A stretch of 14,831 nucleotides of DNA from Eggerthella sp. CAG:209 (GCA_000436075.1 FR884646.1:12606-27436), one strand, 5' to 3'; counted from the stretch's first letter, positions 1 to 8,785 are shown. Notes: generated by a model not told the origin, from the letters alone. Numbers and translations: made by a program.

Positions 1-967
1 AAGAAGCCGCCGCAAGCGCATTGGATGCATTATGCTCGCCCTTGATCTGGAGCTCAGAAGCAGCGCAAAGGGCATGCTTGACGCCCTTGAAATCTACCGT
101 GAGCACACCATTGTCAAGGAATGCCGCGGCATCGGACCCGCATGCATCTTCACGCATGCTCTCGTTAAGACCGTGGCAGGTACCCAGCGGGATGTATGCG
201 AACTTGCGCTGTTCGACAGGCTGCTTCTTCAGCTCGCGCACATAGGAGCGCACAATATCATTTGTGGCATCGAGCACTACCGTGCAGTTTTCGTCGCAGT
301 TGGCATATATCTTCTGCTTTGCCTGAGCATACGCTTCGAAACTTCCATGCCATTTCAAATGATCAGGCGTGATGTTCAGCAGCACGGCAACCTCGGGCTT
401 GAAGAGCTTTGTGGATGCAAGTTGGTACGAGGAAACCTCAGCAACGTAACATTCAACGTCGCCCGATGCCACTGCATCGATGCATGTGTCACCGATATTG
501 CCTACCGCCTGGGCCTTCTTCCCGCATTCGGTAAGGATATGAGCAGCCATTGCCGTAGTTGTGGTCTTGCCGTTAGTACCCGTTATGGCAACCCATACGG
601 AATCGGCGGCGCTTTCACGCCAGGCAAACTCAACTTCGCTAATAACCTCCGCCGAAACTTCCTGAGCCGCATGATAGAAGTCAGAATTCTCGGATATGCC
701 CGGGCTGGCGATGCATACATCGAATGAGCCTTCAAAGCTATACGTGTCGAAAAGCACGGTAGCGCCCTTCGCCTCGAACTCGGCGGCAGCGACACGGCTC
801 TTCTCCGTGGCTTCGCCGGCCGCGATCACCAATTCCGAAACTCGCGAACCAAGCAGGGCAGCGCAATACTGCGCTGTGGCGACACCCGACTTGCCCAGAC
901 CCAAAATCAGGACAGCGCCCAAGGAATTGGGCGCGTGTTTTTTAGAGGTATCAAAAGAAGCAGACAT
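1..967 (-). CDS. murD: UDP-N-acetylmuramoylalanine--D-glutamate ligase (MurD), 3' end outside the window
   Basis: Cytoplasmic Mur ligase that adds D-glutamate to UDP-MurNAc-L-Ala using ATP. The first 322 codons are open with no stop, so the C-terminal part is cut off by the window edge. Visible are an N-terminal Rossmann-like start (ILGLGKSGVAT, residues 21-31), the SPGIS motif of the UDP-binding domain (residues 88-92), and the ATP-binding loop TGTNGKTTTT (129-138). Further in, the translation continues through an NIGDTCID segment, a VSSYQL motif and NITPDHLKWHGSFEAYAQAK, all typical of MurD. The ATG lies 3 bases after the mraY stop, so the gene is the distal visible member of the operon and probably translationally coupled. 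The assignment to MurD rather than MurC or MurE rests on these motifs and on gene order. Confidence 0.96.
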   Translation of the reverse strand, partial: MSASFDTSKKHAPNSLGAVLILGLGKSGVATAQYCAALLGSRVSELVIAAGEATEKSRVAAAEFEAKGATVLFDTYSFEGSFDVCIASPGISENSDFYHAAQEVSAEVISEVEFAWRESAADSVWVAITGTNGKTTTTAMAAHILTECGKKAQAVGNIGDTCIDAVASGDVECYVAEVSSYQLASTKLFKPEVAVLLNITPDHLKWHGSFEAYAQAKQKIYANCDENCTVVLDATNDIVRSYVRELKKQPVEQRKFAYIPLGTCHGLNESMREDACGSDAAAFLDNGVLTVDFKGVKHALCAASELQIKGEHNASNALAAAS

Positions 968-970
968 GTT

Positions 971-2020
971 TTATCCCATCAACGACTGCGCAAAATACAG
1001 GCAGAATCCAATAGCTGCCAATGCTGCAGAGATAATCCAGAAACGAATAACAACCTTCACTTCACTCCAGCCCTTTTTCTCGAAATGGTGATGGAGCGGC
1101 GCCATAAGGAACAGGCGTTTGCGCGTTTTCTTGAAATAGAGCACCTGGATGATTACCGAAAGGGCCTCCACAACGAACAAGCCGCCGATAATAAGCGAAA
1201 GCACTTCCGTTTTGGAGACAATCGCCAAGCAACCAAGCGCCGTTCCCAGAGCAAGAGATCCCGTATCGCCCATGAATATGTCAGCAGGATACGAGTTGAA
1301 CCACAAAAAGCCGATGCAGCAGCCAGCAATTGCCGCAGATATGATAGCGGCATCAAGCACGCCAGCACGAAACGTGATAGCAGCCATTACCACCATAACA
1401 ACCATAATGGTGCCACCGAGCAAGCCGTCAAGACCATCGGTGAGATTGGTTGCGTTGCTCATACCCATGAGCAGGATATCGGCAAAGATCAGATAGATCC
1501 AAGGAATAGCGAACTCGCCACCGGCAGGTACCTGTACAGGCAACGTGGTGGTAAGTACACCAAGGTTAAGCGTGCAGACAAACGGAATGTCTACCGTAGG
1601 AGGGACCCCCAGCCAGTTAACCGCAGCAAGCACAAATGCCGTCGAAATAAAGAACTGACCGATGAGCTTTGCTTTTGGCGTAAGACCTAAGGAACGCTCG
1701 TGGGCAACCTTCGATGCATCATCGAATAAGCCCAACGCGCCCGTTGCCAACACGGCGGCCATGATGAGCCACGTTTCAGGAACCGGCTCGGCAAGAACGG
1801 CAACCACAACCGTAGCGGCAATGAGCATAATGATGCCGCCCATGGTTGGCGTACCCTGCTTCACCAAATGGCTCTCCGGACCATCGGCACGAACCTGCTG
1901 GCCAATAAGATGCGAGCGCAGGAACTTAATGAAAACCGGCATGAGCGCCATGGCGACAATCGCACCAAGGAAAACAGCCAGAAATACTACGAACGTCGGA
2001 TATTGCGTAAAAGAAAGCAT
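971..2020 (-). CDS. mraY: Phospho-N-acetylmuramoyl-pentapeptide transferase (MraY)
   Basis: Polytopic membrane enzyme that transfers phospho-MurNAc-pentapeptide to undecaprenyl phosphate, giving lipid I. At 349 residues it has a usual family length. Many hydrophobic segments cover the protein, the first around residues 9-30. Family signatures are present: the Asp-Asp pair D100-D101 in GLFDDASK, NLTDGLDG at 192-199, GDTGSLALG at 251-259, and the cytoplasmic PLHHHFEKKGW loop at 308-318. The ATG follows the murF stop after one base, so translation is probably coupled to murF. The nearest purine run, AAGGGG, is about 13 bases upstream, which is far for a good ribosome binding site and fits coupling. 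Confidence 0.98.
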   Translation of the reverse strand: MLSFTQYPTFVVFLAVFLGAIVAMALMPVFIKFLRSHLIGQQVRADGPESHLVKQGTPTMGGIIMLIAATVVVAVLAEPVPETWLIMAAVLATGALGLFDDASKVAHERSLGLTPKAKLIGQFFISTAFVLAAVNWLGVPPTVDIPFVCTLNLGVLTTTLPVQVPAGGEFAIPWIYLIFADILLMGMSNATNLTDGLDGLLGGTIMVVMVVMAAITFRAGVLDAAIISAAIAGCCIGFLWFNSYPADIFMGDTGSLALGTALGCLAIVSKTEVLSLIIGGLFVVEALSVIIQVLYFKKTRKRLFLMAPLHHHFEKKGWSEVKVVIRFWIISAALAAIGFCLYFAQSLMG

Positions 2021-2021
2021 G

Positions 2022-3467
2022 CTAGTTCAACAACCCCTTAGCAATGCGGTCAAGTTCCATGGAGTGCGATGCCTTTACCAGGACTGCATCCCCTGAAGTC
2101 ATATTCTCTTTCAAATAGGCAAGCGCCGCTTCGCGACTGGGCATCTGGTGCACGTGCTGCTCAGGGTAGCCATCTTGGATTGCCGCCTGAGCAATGAAGC
2201 GAGACAGCTCGCCAACGCATAAAAGGCAATCAAGCGACGACGACGCAACGAATGAGCCGGCTTTTTCATGTCCCTCTTGCGTGAAATCTCCCAATTCGCC
2301 CATGTCGCCTAGCACCGCAAACCTACGACCCTCGACTTTCATCGAACAAAGCAAAGCAAGCGAAGCGCACATCGAATCAGGATTGGCGTTGTAAGCATCG
2401 TTGATAACGGTGATACCGCTTTGGGCGCGAACCACTTCCTGGCGGCCCGATTCCGCCTGCGATGCGCCAAGACCGGCAACAATCGCATCGGCAGAAACGC
2501 CACACGCCCAACCGAGAGCAGCTGCAGCACAAGCATTATGGGCATTATGAGCACCGCGCAACGCAAGAGCGCAAGGGTGGACCCCATCGGGAAGATGGAG
2601 CGCAAACGAAGGGCAGCCCTCTTCGTTGAGCTGGATGTCGGTCGCATAAGCAGCAAGCTCAGCCTCGGGAAGCCCACTAGCGCAAACGCCCGAACCATCA
2701 TAAAGGAACGTCTTGATGTTCCGCTTGTCGAGCTTTGCCCACTCACGCTGCTTGGCACAGTATCCGTCGGCAGCATTCAGCACAGCAATACCCGAACCAT
2801 CAGCCAGGGCATCGAGCACTTCGGCCTTGGCTCGTGCGATGTTCTCCTTCGAGCCTAAAAGCTCCATATGGCATTCGCCCACATTGGTGATAAGCGAAAT
2901 ATGCGGCTTCACGAACGCGCATAGCTCTTCGAGCTGACCCAAACCGCGCATGCCCATTTCGACAACAACGAACTCGGTATCTGCGTTGGCTTCCAGCAGC
3001 GTGCGGGGAACACCCAGCTCGTTGTTCTGGTTCGCCTTGGTTGCCACCGTCTTGAAGGTAGTGGAAAGAACATCGCGCACAAGGTTTTTCGTCGTAGTTT
3101 TGCCCATCGATCCCGTAAGCGCGACGACTTTGCCCTGCAAATGACCGCGCCAGCCACGAGCCAGAGCGGTAAATGCACGAGCCGTTTCGTCGACACGCAG
3201 AATGGCGGCTCCTTCTGCTTTCGCAGTTTCGAGCACAGCATCGGGCAACTCGTGCATCACCAATGCGGCAACGGCACCCGAACGAAGGGCTCCTTCTACG
3301 AAATCGTGGCCATCAACGCGTTCGCCTGGCAAGGCAACGTACACAAAGCCGGGCTTCACCTCGCGGGAATCCCACGTTACACCGCATGCCTCCTTTTCGA
3401 GACTCTGAGGCTCTACCAGGTAATCAGCCGAAGTGTATTCAGCGATTTTGCCAATAGGAAGACGCAT
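2022..3467 (-). CDS. murF: UDP-N-acetylmuramoyl-tripeptide--D-alanyl-D-alanine ligase (MurF)
   Basis: Last cytoplasmic Mur ligase; adds D-Ala-D-Ala to the UDP-MurNAc-tripeptide. The 481 residues show the N-terminal substrate domain with TWDSREVKPG (31-40), the P-loop TGSMGKTT (118-125), NQNNELG (146-152), DAYNANPDSM (357-366) and VLGDMGELG (385-393), all diagnostic of MurF. I chose the ATG at 3467 (MRLPIGKIAEYT), which places the typical N-terminus correctly and leaves 4 bases after the murE stop. A TTG at 3479 is in frame and would add four residues and overlap murE by 8 bases. The purine run GAGAAGG sits 15 bases before the ATG and 3 before the TTG, so it does not settle the start. Confidence 0.97.
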   Translation of the reverse strand: MRLPIGKIAEYTSADYLVEPQSLEKEACGVTWDSREVKPGFVYVALPGERVDGHDFVEGALRSGAVAALVMHELPDAVLETAKAEGAAILRVDETARAFTALARGWRGHLQGKVVALTGSMGKTTTKNLVRDVLSTTFKTVATKANQNNELGVPRTLLEANADTEFVVVEMGMRGLGQLEELCAFVKPHISLITNVGECHMELLGSKENIARAKAEVLDALADGSGIAVLNAADGYCAKQREWAKLDKRNIKTFLYDGSGVCASGLPEAELAAYATDIQLNEEGCPSFALHLPDGVHPCALALRGAHNAHNACAAAALGWACGVSADAIVAGLGASQAESGRQEVVRAQSGITVINDAYNANPDSMCASLALLCSMKVEGRRFAVLGDMGELGDFTQEGHEKAGSFVASSSLDCLLCVGELSRFIAQAAIQDGYPEQHVHQMPSREAALAYLKENMTSGDAVLVKASHSMELDRIAKGLLN

Positions 3468-3471
3468 AGAG

Positions 3472-4959
3472 TTAACCAAACACCTTCTCGAGTTCTTCGG
3501 CCGCTACCTCGCGATCGTCAAAATGATGCTTTTCGGTGCCGATGATCTGATAATCCTCGTGGCCCTTACCTGCAATAAGGATGGCATCACCAGCGGAAGC
3601 ATGGGCAATCGCACAGGCAATAGCGCTGCGACGATCGGGCTCGACGTCAAAACGGCCCTCGCCTTCACGCATACCATCAAGGATGTCATCGATGATGGTT
3701 TGCGGGTTCTCGGTGCGGGGGTTATCGGAGGTAACCACCGCATAATCGGCAGCCAGCGCAGCTTTACCCATAATGGGGCGCTTGCTCGAATCGCGGTCGC
3801 CGCCACAGCCGAACACAACCAGGGTTTTATGCCCGTCGTCGACCAAGGCGGAAACGGAGGCGATGGCGTTTTCCAGAGCATCAGGGGTGTGGGCATAGTC
3901 AACGTACACCGAAACGCCGCCGTCATGCTCGGTGCGAACGCGCTGCAAGCGACCTGGGACAGCAGGTGCATCGCGAAGCGCTTCTGCAATAGTGGAAGGC
4001 AGGTAGCCCAGATGCATGGCAACACCAAATGCGGTCATGATGTTCTCAACGTTAAAACGGCCAACCAAAGGATACGTAAAGGTGATGTTCGAGCCACGCA
4101 CGGAAAGTGTAACCGTTGTTTCTGCGGAACCGTACTCAACGGCAACCGGATGAATCTGAGCGGAAGCATCGAAGCCTGTGGTGATGATTGCGTCTTCGTT
4201 TGCTGAGCAACGCTTCAGAAGCTCCTTGCCCCACGCGCTTTCGATGTTGATAACGCGCTTGGCGGGGTAATCCTTCGAGAACAGGCGAGCCTTCGCTGCG
4301 AAGTACGATTCGAACGTCTTGTGGTAGTCAAGGTGGTCCTGCGTAAGATTTGTAAACGCGGTAACCGCAAAAGAGGTTGCCCAGGTGCGGTCGAGATCGA
4401 GCGCATGGGAGCTTACCTCCATGGAAACGACGCCGCAGTCCTCATCGCGCATCTGAGCAAGCAGCTCTTGCAGGTCGGGAGATTCGGGAGTGGTATGGCT
4501 CGAAGGGCGATGTTCACCGCCGATTTCGATGCCCACCGTGCCAATAAGGCCGGTGCGGTTGCCCAAATGCTGGGCAATGTGGTCAACCAGGTACGTGGTT
4601 GTGGTTTTACCGTTGGTACCCGTAACGCCTACCAAGGAAAATTCCTTGGAGGGTTCGCCGTAGAATCGGGATGCCATGCGCGCCATGGCCTTGCGGGAAT
4701 CCTTTACCACAACTTCCGTGATATCGGTGGCATCCGCCAAATAGATCTTGCGCTCAACAATCAAAACGCGCGCGCCACGATCGATGGCGTCCTGAGCATA
4801 GGAATGACCATCGCTCTTCAAGCCTACGATGCAGCAGAATGCATCACCTGGCTTTACGCAATCGCTTCGGTACGCAATGCCGGAAACCAGTTCGTCTGCA
4901 TTGCCGATGATGGTGCAATCAATACCTTCGAACAGCTCTCCGCATGTCTTCTGAGTCAT
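3472..4959 (-). CDS. murE: UDP-N-acetylmuramoyl-tripeptide synthetase (MurE), probably meso-diaminopimelate-adding
   Basis: Adds the third stem-peptide residue to UDP-MurNAc-L-Ala-D-Glu in the cytoplasm. The 495 residues carry GTNGKTTT (P-loop, 114-121), TQDHLDYH (206-213), a lysine in FAAKARLF (K223) at the position normally carbamylated in Mur ligases, DYAHTPDAL (354-362), GCGGDRD (384-390), DNPR (412-415) and GKGHEDYQ (464-471). In characterised MurE enzymes DNPR marks meso-diaminopimelate specificity, whereas lysine-adding enzymes differ here; applying this is an inference. The ATG at 4959 is preferred over an in-frame start at 5001 because GAGG at 4968-4965 lies 5 bases upstream and the first residues then match the family. 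The ribosome site overlaps the ftsI stop codon, pointing to coupling. Confidence 0.98.
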   Translation of the reverse strand: MTQKTCGELFEGIDCTIIGNADELVSGIAYRSDCVKPGDAFCCIVGLKSDGHSYAQDAIDRGARVLIVERKIYLADATDITEVVVKDSRKAMARMASRFYGEPSKEFSLVGVTGTNGKTTTTYLVDHIAQHLGNRTGLIGTVGIEIGGEHRPSSHTTPESPDLQELLAQMRDEDCGVVSMEVSSHALDLDRTWATSFAVTAFTNLTQDHLDYHKTFESYFAAKARLFSKDYPAKRVINIESAWGKELLKRCSANEDAIITTGFDASAQIHPVAVEYGSAETTVTLSVRGSNITFTYPLVGRFNVENIMTAFGVAMHLGYLPSTIAEALRDAPAVPGRLQRVRTEHDGGVSVYVDYAHTPDALENAIASVSALVDDGHKTLVVFGCGGDRDSSKRPIMGKAALAADYAVVTSDNPRTENPQTIIDDILDGMREGEGRFDVEPDRRSAIACAIAHASAGDAILIAGKGHEDYQIIGTEKHHFDDREVAAEELEKVFG

Positions 4960-4964
4960 GAGAA

Positions 4965-4968
4965 CCTC
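4965..4968 (-). promoter_or_regulatory. Ribosome binding site deciding the murE start
   Basis: GAGG on the minus strand, 5 bases before the ATG at 4959, overlapping the TGA stop of ftsI (4967-4969). It argues against the upstream in-frame start at 5001, which would add 14 residues unlike MurE and overlap ftsI. Confidence 0.7.
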
Positions 4969-6736
4969 AATTCTGAGTGATGTTATAGCGATCAATCGCA
5001 AACGCCATTATATCCCGAAACGTCCCTACCGTTTTCCTTTCGCCAGGAACATCCGTAGCCCCCACGAAGCACACAAGATTCGTGGATGTATCGGGCAGAT
5101 ATCCGATAAACGAAATATTGTACATGCCCTTCTTATAGCCGCCGGTATCAGAGGCTATTTCCGCCGTGCCAGTCTTGCCCACAACGCGATAGCCCTTGAT
5201 CTGGGCATCTGTTGCCGTACCGCGCTCTACCGTCTGCTGCATCATCGATTCAAGATCGCTGATAGCACCCGCATTGTCCGTGATTTGGGCCGTTTCGTAG
5301 CTACGACGTTCGGATTCGCTGGGGACGTCGGTCAGGAAATGGGGCGTGCAGGCCACGCCGTCATTGGCGAGTGCGCCGTAGAAACGCACCATTTCTATTG
5401 GCGTGGTGGTAAGGCCCTGGCCGAAACTGATGTTGTAGCCCTGCACGGTAGACCATTCGTTTTTAGGCGCAATGGTGCCCGACGCTTCGCCGGGATAGTC
5501 GACACCCGTCTTATCGCACAGCTGGAATTGCTGAATGTATTCGTACAAGCGCGTAAAGGTGAGGTCTTTCGCCACCAGCGAGATACCGACATTTGAGGAC
5601 TCGGCGATGATGGTAGATACGCTCATGTCCTCCGAAGGACGCTCGTGAGAGTCGGTGATGGTGTAGTCGTCCACCTTGAGAGCCGCAGGGCAATAATAGG
5701 TTGAGTCGAGCGTCACCTTGCCATCGAGCAATGCGGCGAGCATAGTTAGCGGCTTCATGATCGAACCGGGTTCATATGCCGAAGAAATACCCGAAAGGTT
5801 CGTGGCGCCCTCTTTAACCTCGCTCAGATCGGTGATATCGAACGTCGGCGAAGAGGAGCACGCATAAATTTCACCAGTTGCGGAGTCCATCAAGATAGCC
5901 GAGCCGCCTTTGCCCTGCACCTCTTCTACACGGAGGGCGAGCGACTCTTCCAGTTTCTGCTGCATATCGATGTCAATGGAAAGAACGATGTCCTGACCGT
6001 TCACCACTTCCGCAGTTACCTTTTCCGATCCAGGAACAGGTACGCCTTCCTTGCTGTACTCGGTGGTTTTGTGGCCAGCCGTGCCGCCAAGAATATCGTC
6101 GTAATACAGCTCCAAACCGGTAATGGCCTTACCGTCGGAATTCAAAATGCCGATGATCTGGCTTGCCGTTGCACCACATGGATACACGCGCTTAGTGGTT
6201 TTCTCGAAGTCGACGCCTTCGATACCCAGATCCTTGATCTTTTTCATACCGTCTTCGTCGGCGCCTTTATAGAGGTACGCAAAGTTGGAGTCGGTAGTGA
6301 TTTTGTTCCTGTAATCTTGCACTTCCCCGCCAAATGCATCGGCCAACGCCTGAGCCAGCTGGTCTACTTTGTCGGAACTAACCATATGGGGATGGCAGAA
6401 TACGTTGTAAGCATCAACGGTGGTTGCGAGAATTGTGCCATTGCGGTCGTAGATGGTGCCGCGACGCGGCTGAACGTCAACGGTGACCTCACGCGAAGAA
6501 TCACGATTGAGGTTCGCCTGAGCATCGATAACCATCAAGCCGAAAAGACGAATGGCTAGAATCAGAGCGAAGACGCAAAACGCCACAAAGAAGATTGCCA
6601 ATCGGCCGTTCAATACGTCCATATCCATATGCATGCCGCGACCACCACGCTGGGGGCGCACGGGAGGCCGCTGGCGTTGAGATCGAGGAGCCGAGCCTTG
6701 GCGCTGGGGGCGGCGCGAAGAGGACCTATCGTCCAT
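4967..6736 (-). CDS. ftsI: Septal penicillin-binding protein, FtsI/PBP2-type class B transpeptidase
   Basis: Division-specific D,D-transpeptidase that cross-links septal peptidoglycan and works with an FtsW-type glycosyltransferase. The 589 residues match the family. Order: a cytoplasmic tail rich in Arg, Pro and Gln (1-40), one membrane segment (about 46-70), a dimerisation domain starting with RRGTIYDRNG (91-100), and the transpeptidase domain. The catalytic motifs are S325-x-x-K328 in EPGSIMKP, S380-x-N382 in ESSNVG, and KTGTAEIA (521-528). No PASTA repeats follow; the protein ends about 65 residues after the KTG motif. GAGGGA lies about 9 bases before the ATG and overlaps the end of the ftsL-like gene, whose stop is 6 bases upstream. 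Confidence 0.97.
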   Translation of the reverse strand: MDDRSSSRRPQRQGSAPRSQRQRPPVRPQRGGRGMHMDMDVLNGRLAIFFVAFCVFALILAIRLFGLMVIDAQANLNRDSSREVTVDVQPRRGTIYDRNGTILATTVDAYNVFCHPHMVSSDKVDQLAQALADAFGGEVQDYRNKITTDSNFAYLYKGADEDGMKKIKDLGIEGVDFEKTTKRVYPCGATASQIIGILNSDGKAITGLELYYDDILGGTAGHKTTEYSKEGVPVPGSEKVTAEVVNGQDIVLSIDIDMQQKLEESLALRVEEVQGKGGSAILMDSATGEIYACSSSPTFDITDLSEVKEGATNLSGISSAYEPGSIMKPLTMLAALLDGKVTLDSTYYCPAALKVDDYTITDSHERPSEDMSVSTIIAESSNVGISLVAKDLTFTRLYEYIQQFQLCDKTGVDYPGEASGTIAPKNEWSTVQGYNISFGQGLTTTPIEMVRFYGALANDGVACTPHFLTDVPSESERRSYETAQITDNAGAISDLESMMQQTVERGTATDAQIKGYRVVGKTGTAEIASDTGGYKKGMYNISFIGYLPDTSTNLVCFVGATDVPGERKTVGTFRDIMAFAIDRYNITQN

Positions 6737-6742
6737 AAGCGC

Positions 6743-7213
6743 TTATCCCTCAGAGGCAAGACGGGAAACGCTTTCCGAGAAGGAAAGGTTGCCCGCGGAA
6801 TCGATAGCAACGGGGTCGACAGAAAGCGTCATGGTAGAAGAATTCGTAGCAGCCGTCATGGAAAGACGCTCTCCTGCTTCGGTGCGAATGTTATTAGGAT
6901 TAGAAAGAAGGCTCTCCTGCACAGCAAGCGATTCGCCCGTGGTGCGCGCATCGGAAATCTGGGCGCGCAGGTCGCTCGACTGCGAGGCAATGCTGTATGC
7001 AGCAGAAGAAAGGCCTACGCGGACAAAGCCAATAACCAAAAAAACGATTACGCATGCAATGATGGCCTTGATGCCCAATACGGCGCCATCGGAAAGCGTA
7101 GGGTATACCGCATGCTTGCGGCCGGGAACAACGCGAACAGAAGGGGCGCTTTCAAGGTGGCGAGCAGGGCGCGTAGCGGCATGATCGTAGCGGTATGCGG
7201 GCGCGCTTGACAT
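6743..7213 (-). CDS. ftsL: FtsL-like bitopic division protein
   Basis: A small membrane protein of 156 residues at the position of ftsL, between rsmH and ftsI. It has a cytoplasmic tail of about 43 residues, one membrane segment at about 44-65 (LGIKAIIACVIVFLVIGFV), a predicted coiled-coil stretch rich in Ser, Gln, Asp and Leu at about 70-103, then NPNNIRTEAGERLSM (105-119), which resembles the conserved end of the FtsL/DivIC heptad region. FtsL proteins diverge strongly, so gene order and topology carry much of the assignment. The expected role is to form the FtsQLB-type complex and activate FtsI/FtsW. The last 35 residues, a Ser-rich extracytoplasmic tail, have no feature I recognise. The ATG has a near-perfect ribosome site, ACCTCCTT on the plus strand at 7220-7227, 6 bases away. 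Confidence 0.82.
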   Translation of the reverse strand: MSSAPAYRYDHAATRPARHLESAPSVRVVPGRKHAVYPTLSDGAVLGIKAIIACVIVFLVIGFVRVGLSSAAYSIASQSSDLRAQISDARTTGESLAVQESLLSNPNNIRTEAGERLSMTAATNSSTMTLSVDPVAIDSAGNLSFSESVSRLASEG

Positions 7214-7257
7214 CTGCTTACCTCCTTGCTTTACGACCTATTGTTTGACATATCAAT

Positions 7258-8226
7258 TTATGCGTTTTCGTCCAGGCGCTCGGCAACGCGAAGTTTTGCA
7301 CTACGCGAACGCGGATTACGCTTAATTTCCTCTTCAGACGGGAGCACTGGCTTGCGCGTGACCACTTTGAGTATCGGCTTGTTCCCGCAAACGCATACAG
7401 GCAAATCGGGCGGACACGTGCAGCCCTTTGAGTACTCACGGAAAAAGTCCTTCACGATGCGATCTTCGAGGGAGTGGTAGCTGATTACTGCGATGCGCCC
7501 ACCGGGAGCAAGCCAGCGCACAGCCGACTCGAGTCCGCTTTTCAGCACATCAAGCTCACCATTCACTTCGATTCGCAAAGCCTGAAATGTTCTCTTGGCT
7601 GGATGGCCGCCTGCACGGCGCGCCGAAGCGGGCACCGCGGCCTTGATGACATCTACGAGCTGTTCGCTGCTCGTAAGTGGCGCCTCTTCGCGAGCCGCCA
7701 CGATGAAATCGGCGATGCGACTAGCCCATTTCTCGTCTGAGTAATGACGGATGACCCGAGCGAGATCTGCTGCGGTATAAGTGTTGACGATCTCAGCTGC
7801 GGTTAAAGTTTGGTTACTCGGATCCATCCGCATATCAAGAGGGCCAGTTTCCTTAAAGGAAAAGCCACGAGAAGGCGTGTCAATCTGCACCGAGGAAACC
7901 CCGATGTCGAACAGAATCGCATCGATAGAGGGGATCTGGGCAGACACAAGAAGAGAATCCAATTCCCCGAAGTTGCCAGCAAGCACATCGACCTCTGGAC
8001 GGACATCATCGGGCAAAGCGGCCAAGCGCTCAGATGCGGCAGCACGTGCCACGTCGTCTTGGTCGATGCCTAGCAGATGGCCAGTTGGGCCAATGAGCTT
8101 TGCGGCTTCAAGGGAATGCCCTGCCCCACCGAGCGTTGCATCTACGTACGTCTTTCCTTCGGAAAGCTTCAAATACTTCATGCACTCAGGGAGCAAAACG
8201 GGAATATGCCGATATTCGCTTGTCAT
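7258..8226 (-). CDS. rsmH: 16S rRNA (cytosine(1402)-N(4))-methyltransferase RsmH (MraW)
   Basis: S-adenosylmethionine-dependent enzyme that methylates N4 of C1402 in 16S rRNA near the ribosomal P site. The 322 residues carry HIPVLLPE (7-14), the SAM-binding DATLGGAGHS (29-38) with GIDQD (53-57), FDIGVSS (106-112), RGFSF (120-124) with PLDMRMD (129-135), SYHSLEDR (249-256) and the C-terminal RSRSAKLR (306-313). A Cys-rich CTCPPDLPVCVC segment (269-280) is common in Gram-positive versions. The gene begins 20 bases after mraZ, with AGGA about 10 bases before the ATG, and ends 44 bases before the ftsL-like gene, the widest gap inside the operon. Confidence 0.98.
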   Translation of the reverse strand: MTSEYRHIPVLLPECMKYLKLSEGKTYVDATLGGAGHSLEAAKLIGPTGHLLGIDQDDVARAAASERLAALPDDVRPEVDVLAGNFGELDSLLVSAQIPSIDAILFDIGVSSVQIDTPSRGFSFKETGPLDMRMDPSNQTLTAAEIVNTYTAADLARVIRHYSDEKWASRIADFIVAAREEAPLTSSEQLVDVIKAAVPASARRAGGHPAKRTFQALRIEVNGELDVLKSGLESAVRWLAPGGRIAVISYHSLEDRIVKDFFREYSKGCTCPPDLPVCVCGNKPILKVVTRKPVLPSEEEIKRNPRSRSAKLRVAERLDENA

Positions 8227-8246
8227 CGTTCGCGCGTCCTAACCAA

Positions 8247-8672
8247 TCACATGCACAGGGCGGTAAGATCCGTATCAAGCAGGAACTGGTTCCAACGCTC
8301 TTCATCCCAAATCTCAATATGATCGCCATTGCCAACAATGACCACGTCTTTATCAAAGCCCACCGTCTCACGCAGAGAAGGCGAGATGTTGATACGACCC
8401 GCATTGTCGACTTCGCACTTAGAAGCACGAGAATTCAACTTCAACTTAAGTCTGACCATATTGCTATCGCCAACGTTGAAGCCGCCTCGAGCTTCGAAAA
8501 GGCTATCTACCCACTTATTGAAATCCTCGGTTTCGAAGATATACAGGCAAGTGCCATCAAGGCTCAGCGTCATTCTGAGATTGTCAGAGAGTTCCTTGCG
8601 GAAATCGGCAGGCAAAGACAAACGTCCCTTGGCATCAAGCTTGCGGCTGAATTCGCCAAGAAGTTCGCTCAC
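8247..8672 (-). CDS. mraZ: Transcriptional regulator MraZ
   Basis: First gene of the dcw operon. In other bacteria MraZ is a ring-forming DNA-binding protein that represses its own operon by binding G-rich direct repeats upstream. The 141 residues hold two AbrB/SpoVT-like half-domains: the N-terminal one with DAKGRLSLP (13-21) and the second with DNAGRINIS (89-97), the two copies of the family's D-x-(K/A)-G-R signature. The start is GTG (8672-8670), chosen because AAGGAGG (plus-strand CCTCCTT, 8678-8684) lies 5 bases before it and the first residues (SELLGEFSRKLDAKGR) match the family. Phased repeats fitting its own operator lie about 80 bases upstream. Confidence 0.97.
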   Translation of the reverse strand: MSELLGEFSRKLDAKGRLSLPADFRKELSDNLRMTLSLDGTCLYIFETEDFNKWVDSLFEARGGFNVGDSNMVRLKLKLNSRASKCEVDNAGRINISPSLRETVGFDKDVVIVGNGDHIEIWDEERWNQFLLDTDLTALCM

Positions 8673-8677
8673 GCCTC

Positions 8678-8684
8678 CCTCCTT
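8678..8684 (-). promoter_or_regulatory. Strong ribosome binding site for the GTG start of mraZ
   Basis: AAGGAGG on the minus strand, 5 bases before the GTG start codon. It fixes the non-ATG start of mraZ. Confidence 0.75.
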
Positions 8685-8753
8685 CCTTGGGGGTATCTCG
8701 TGAAAGCTATTTTAGGTCAGGCTTCGCCACCTCGCAACACAAAATGGGATTTT

Positions 8754-8780
8754 CTCCCACTCTCTCCCCCTTACTCCCCC
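8754..8780 (-). promoter_or_regulatory. Probable MraZ operator: three direct repeats at 10-base spacing
   Basis: On the minus strand GGGGGAG, GGGGGAG and GTGGGAG occupy 8780-8774, 8770-8764 and 8760-8754, so the repeat period is exactly 10 bases and the array ends 81 bases before the mraZ start. Published MraZ operators are G-rich direct repeats of about five bases (TGGG core) separated by five-base spacers upstream of mraZ. Sequence, spacing and place all fit. A TGGGA at 8745-8749 on the plus strand forms a short inverted repeat with the copy next to it. Confidence 0.75.
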
Positions 8781-8785
8781 ACCTA

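Noticed and set aside
935..5596. Several long plus-strand frames opposite mraY, murF, murE and ftsI
   Set aside because: All are antisense to genes with complete catalytic motifs; long open antisense frames are common at this GC content.
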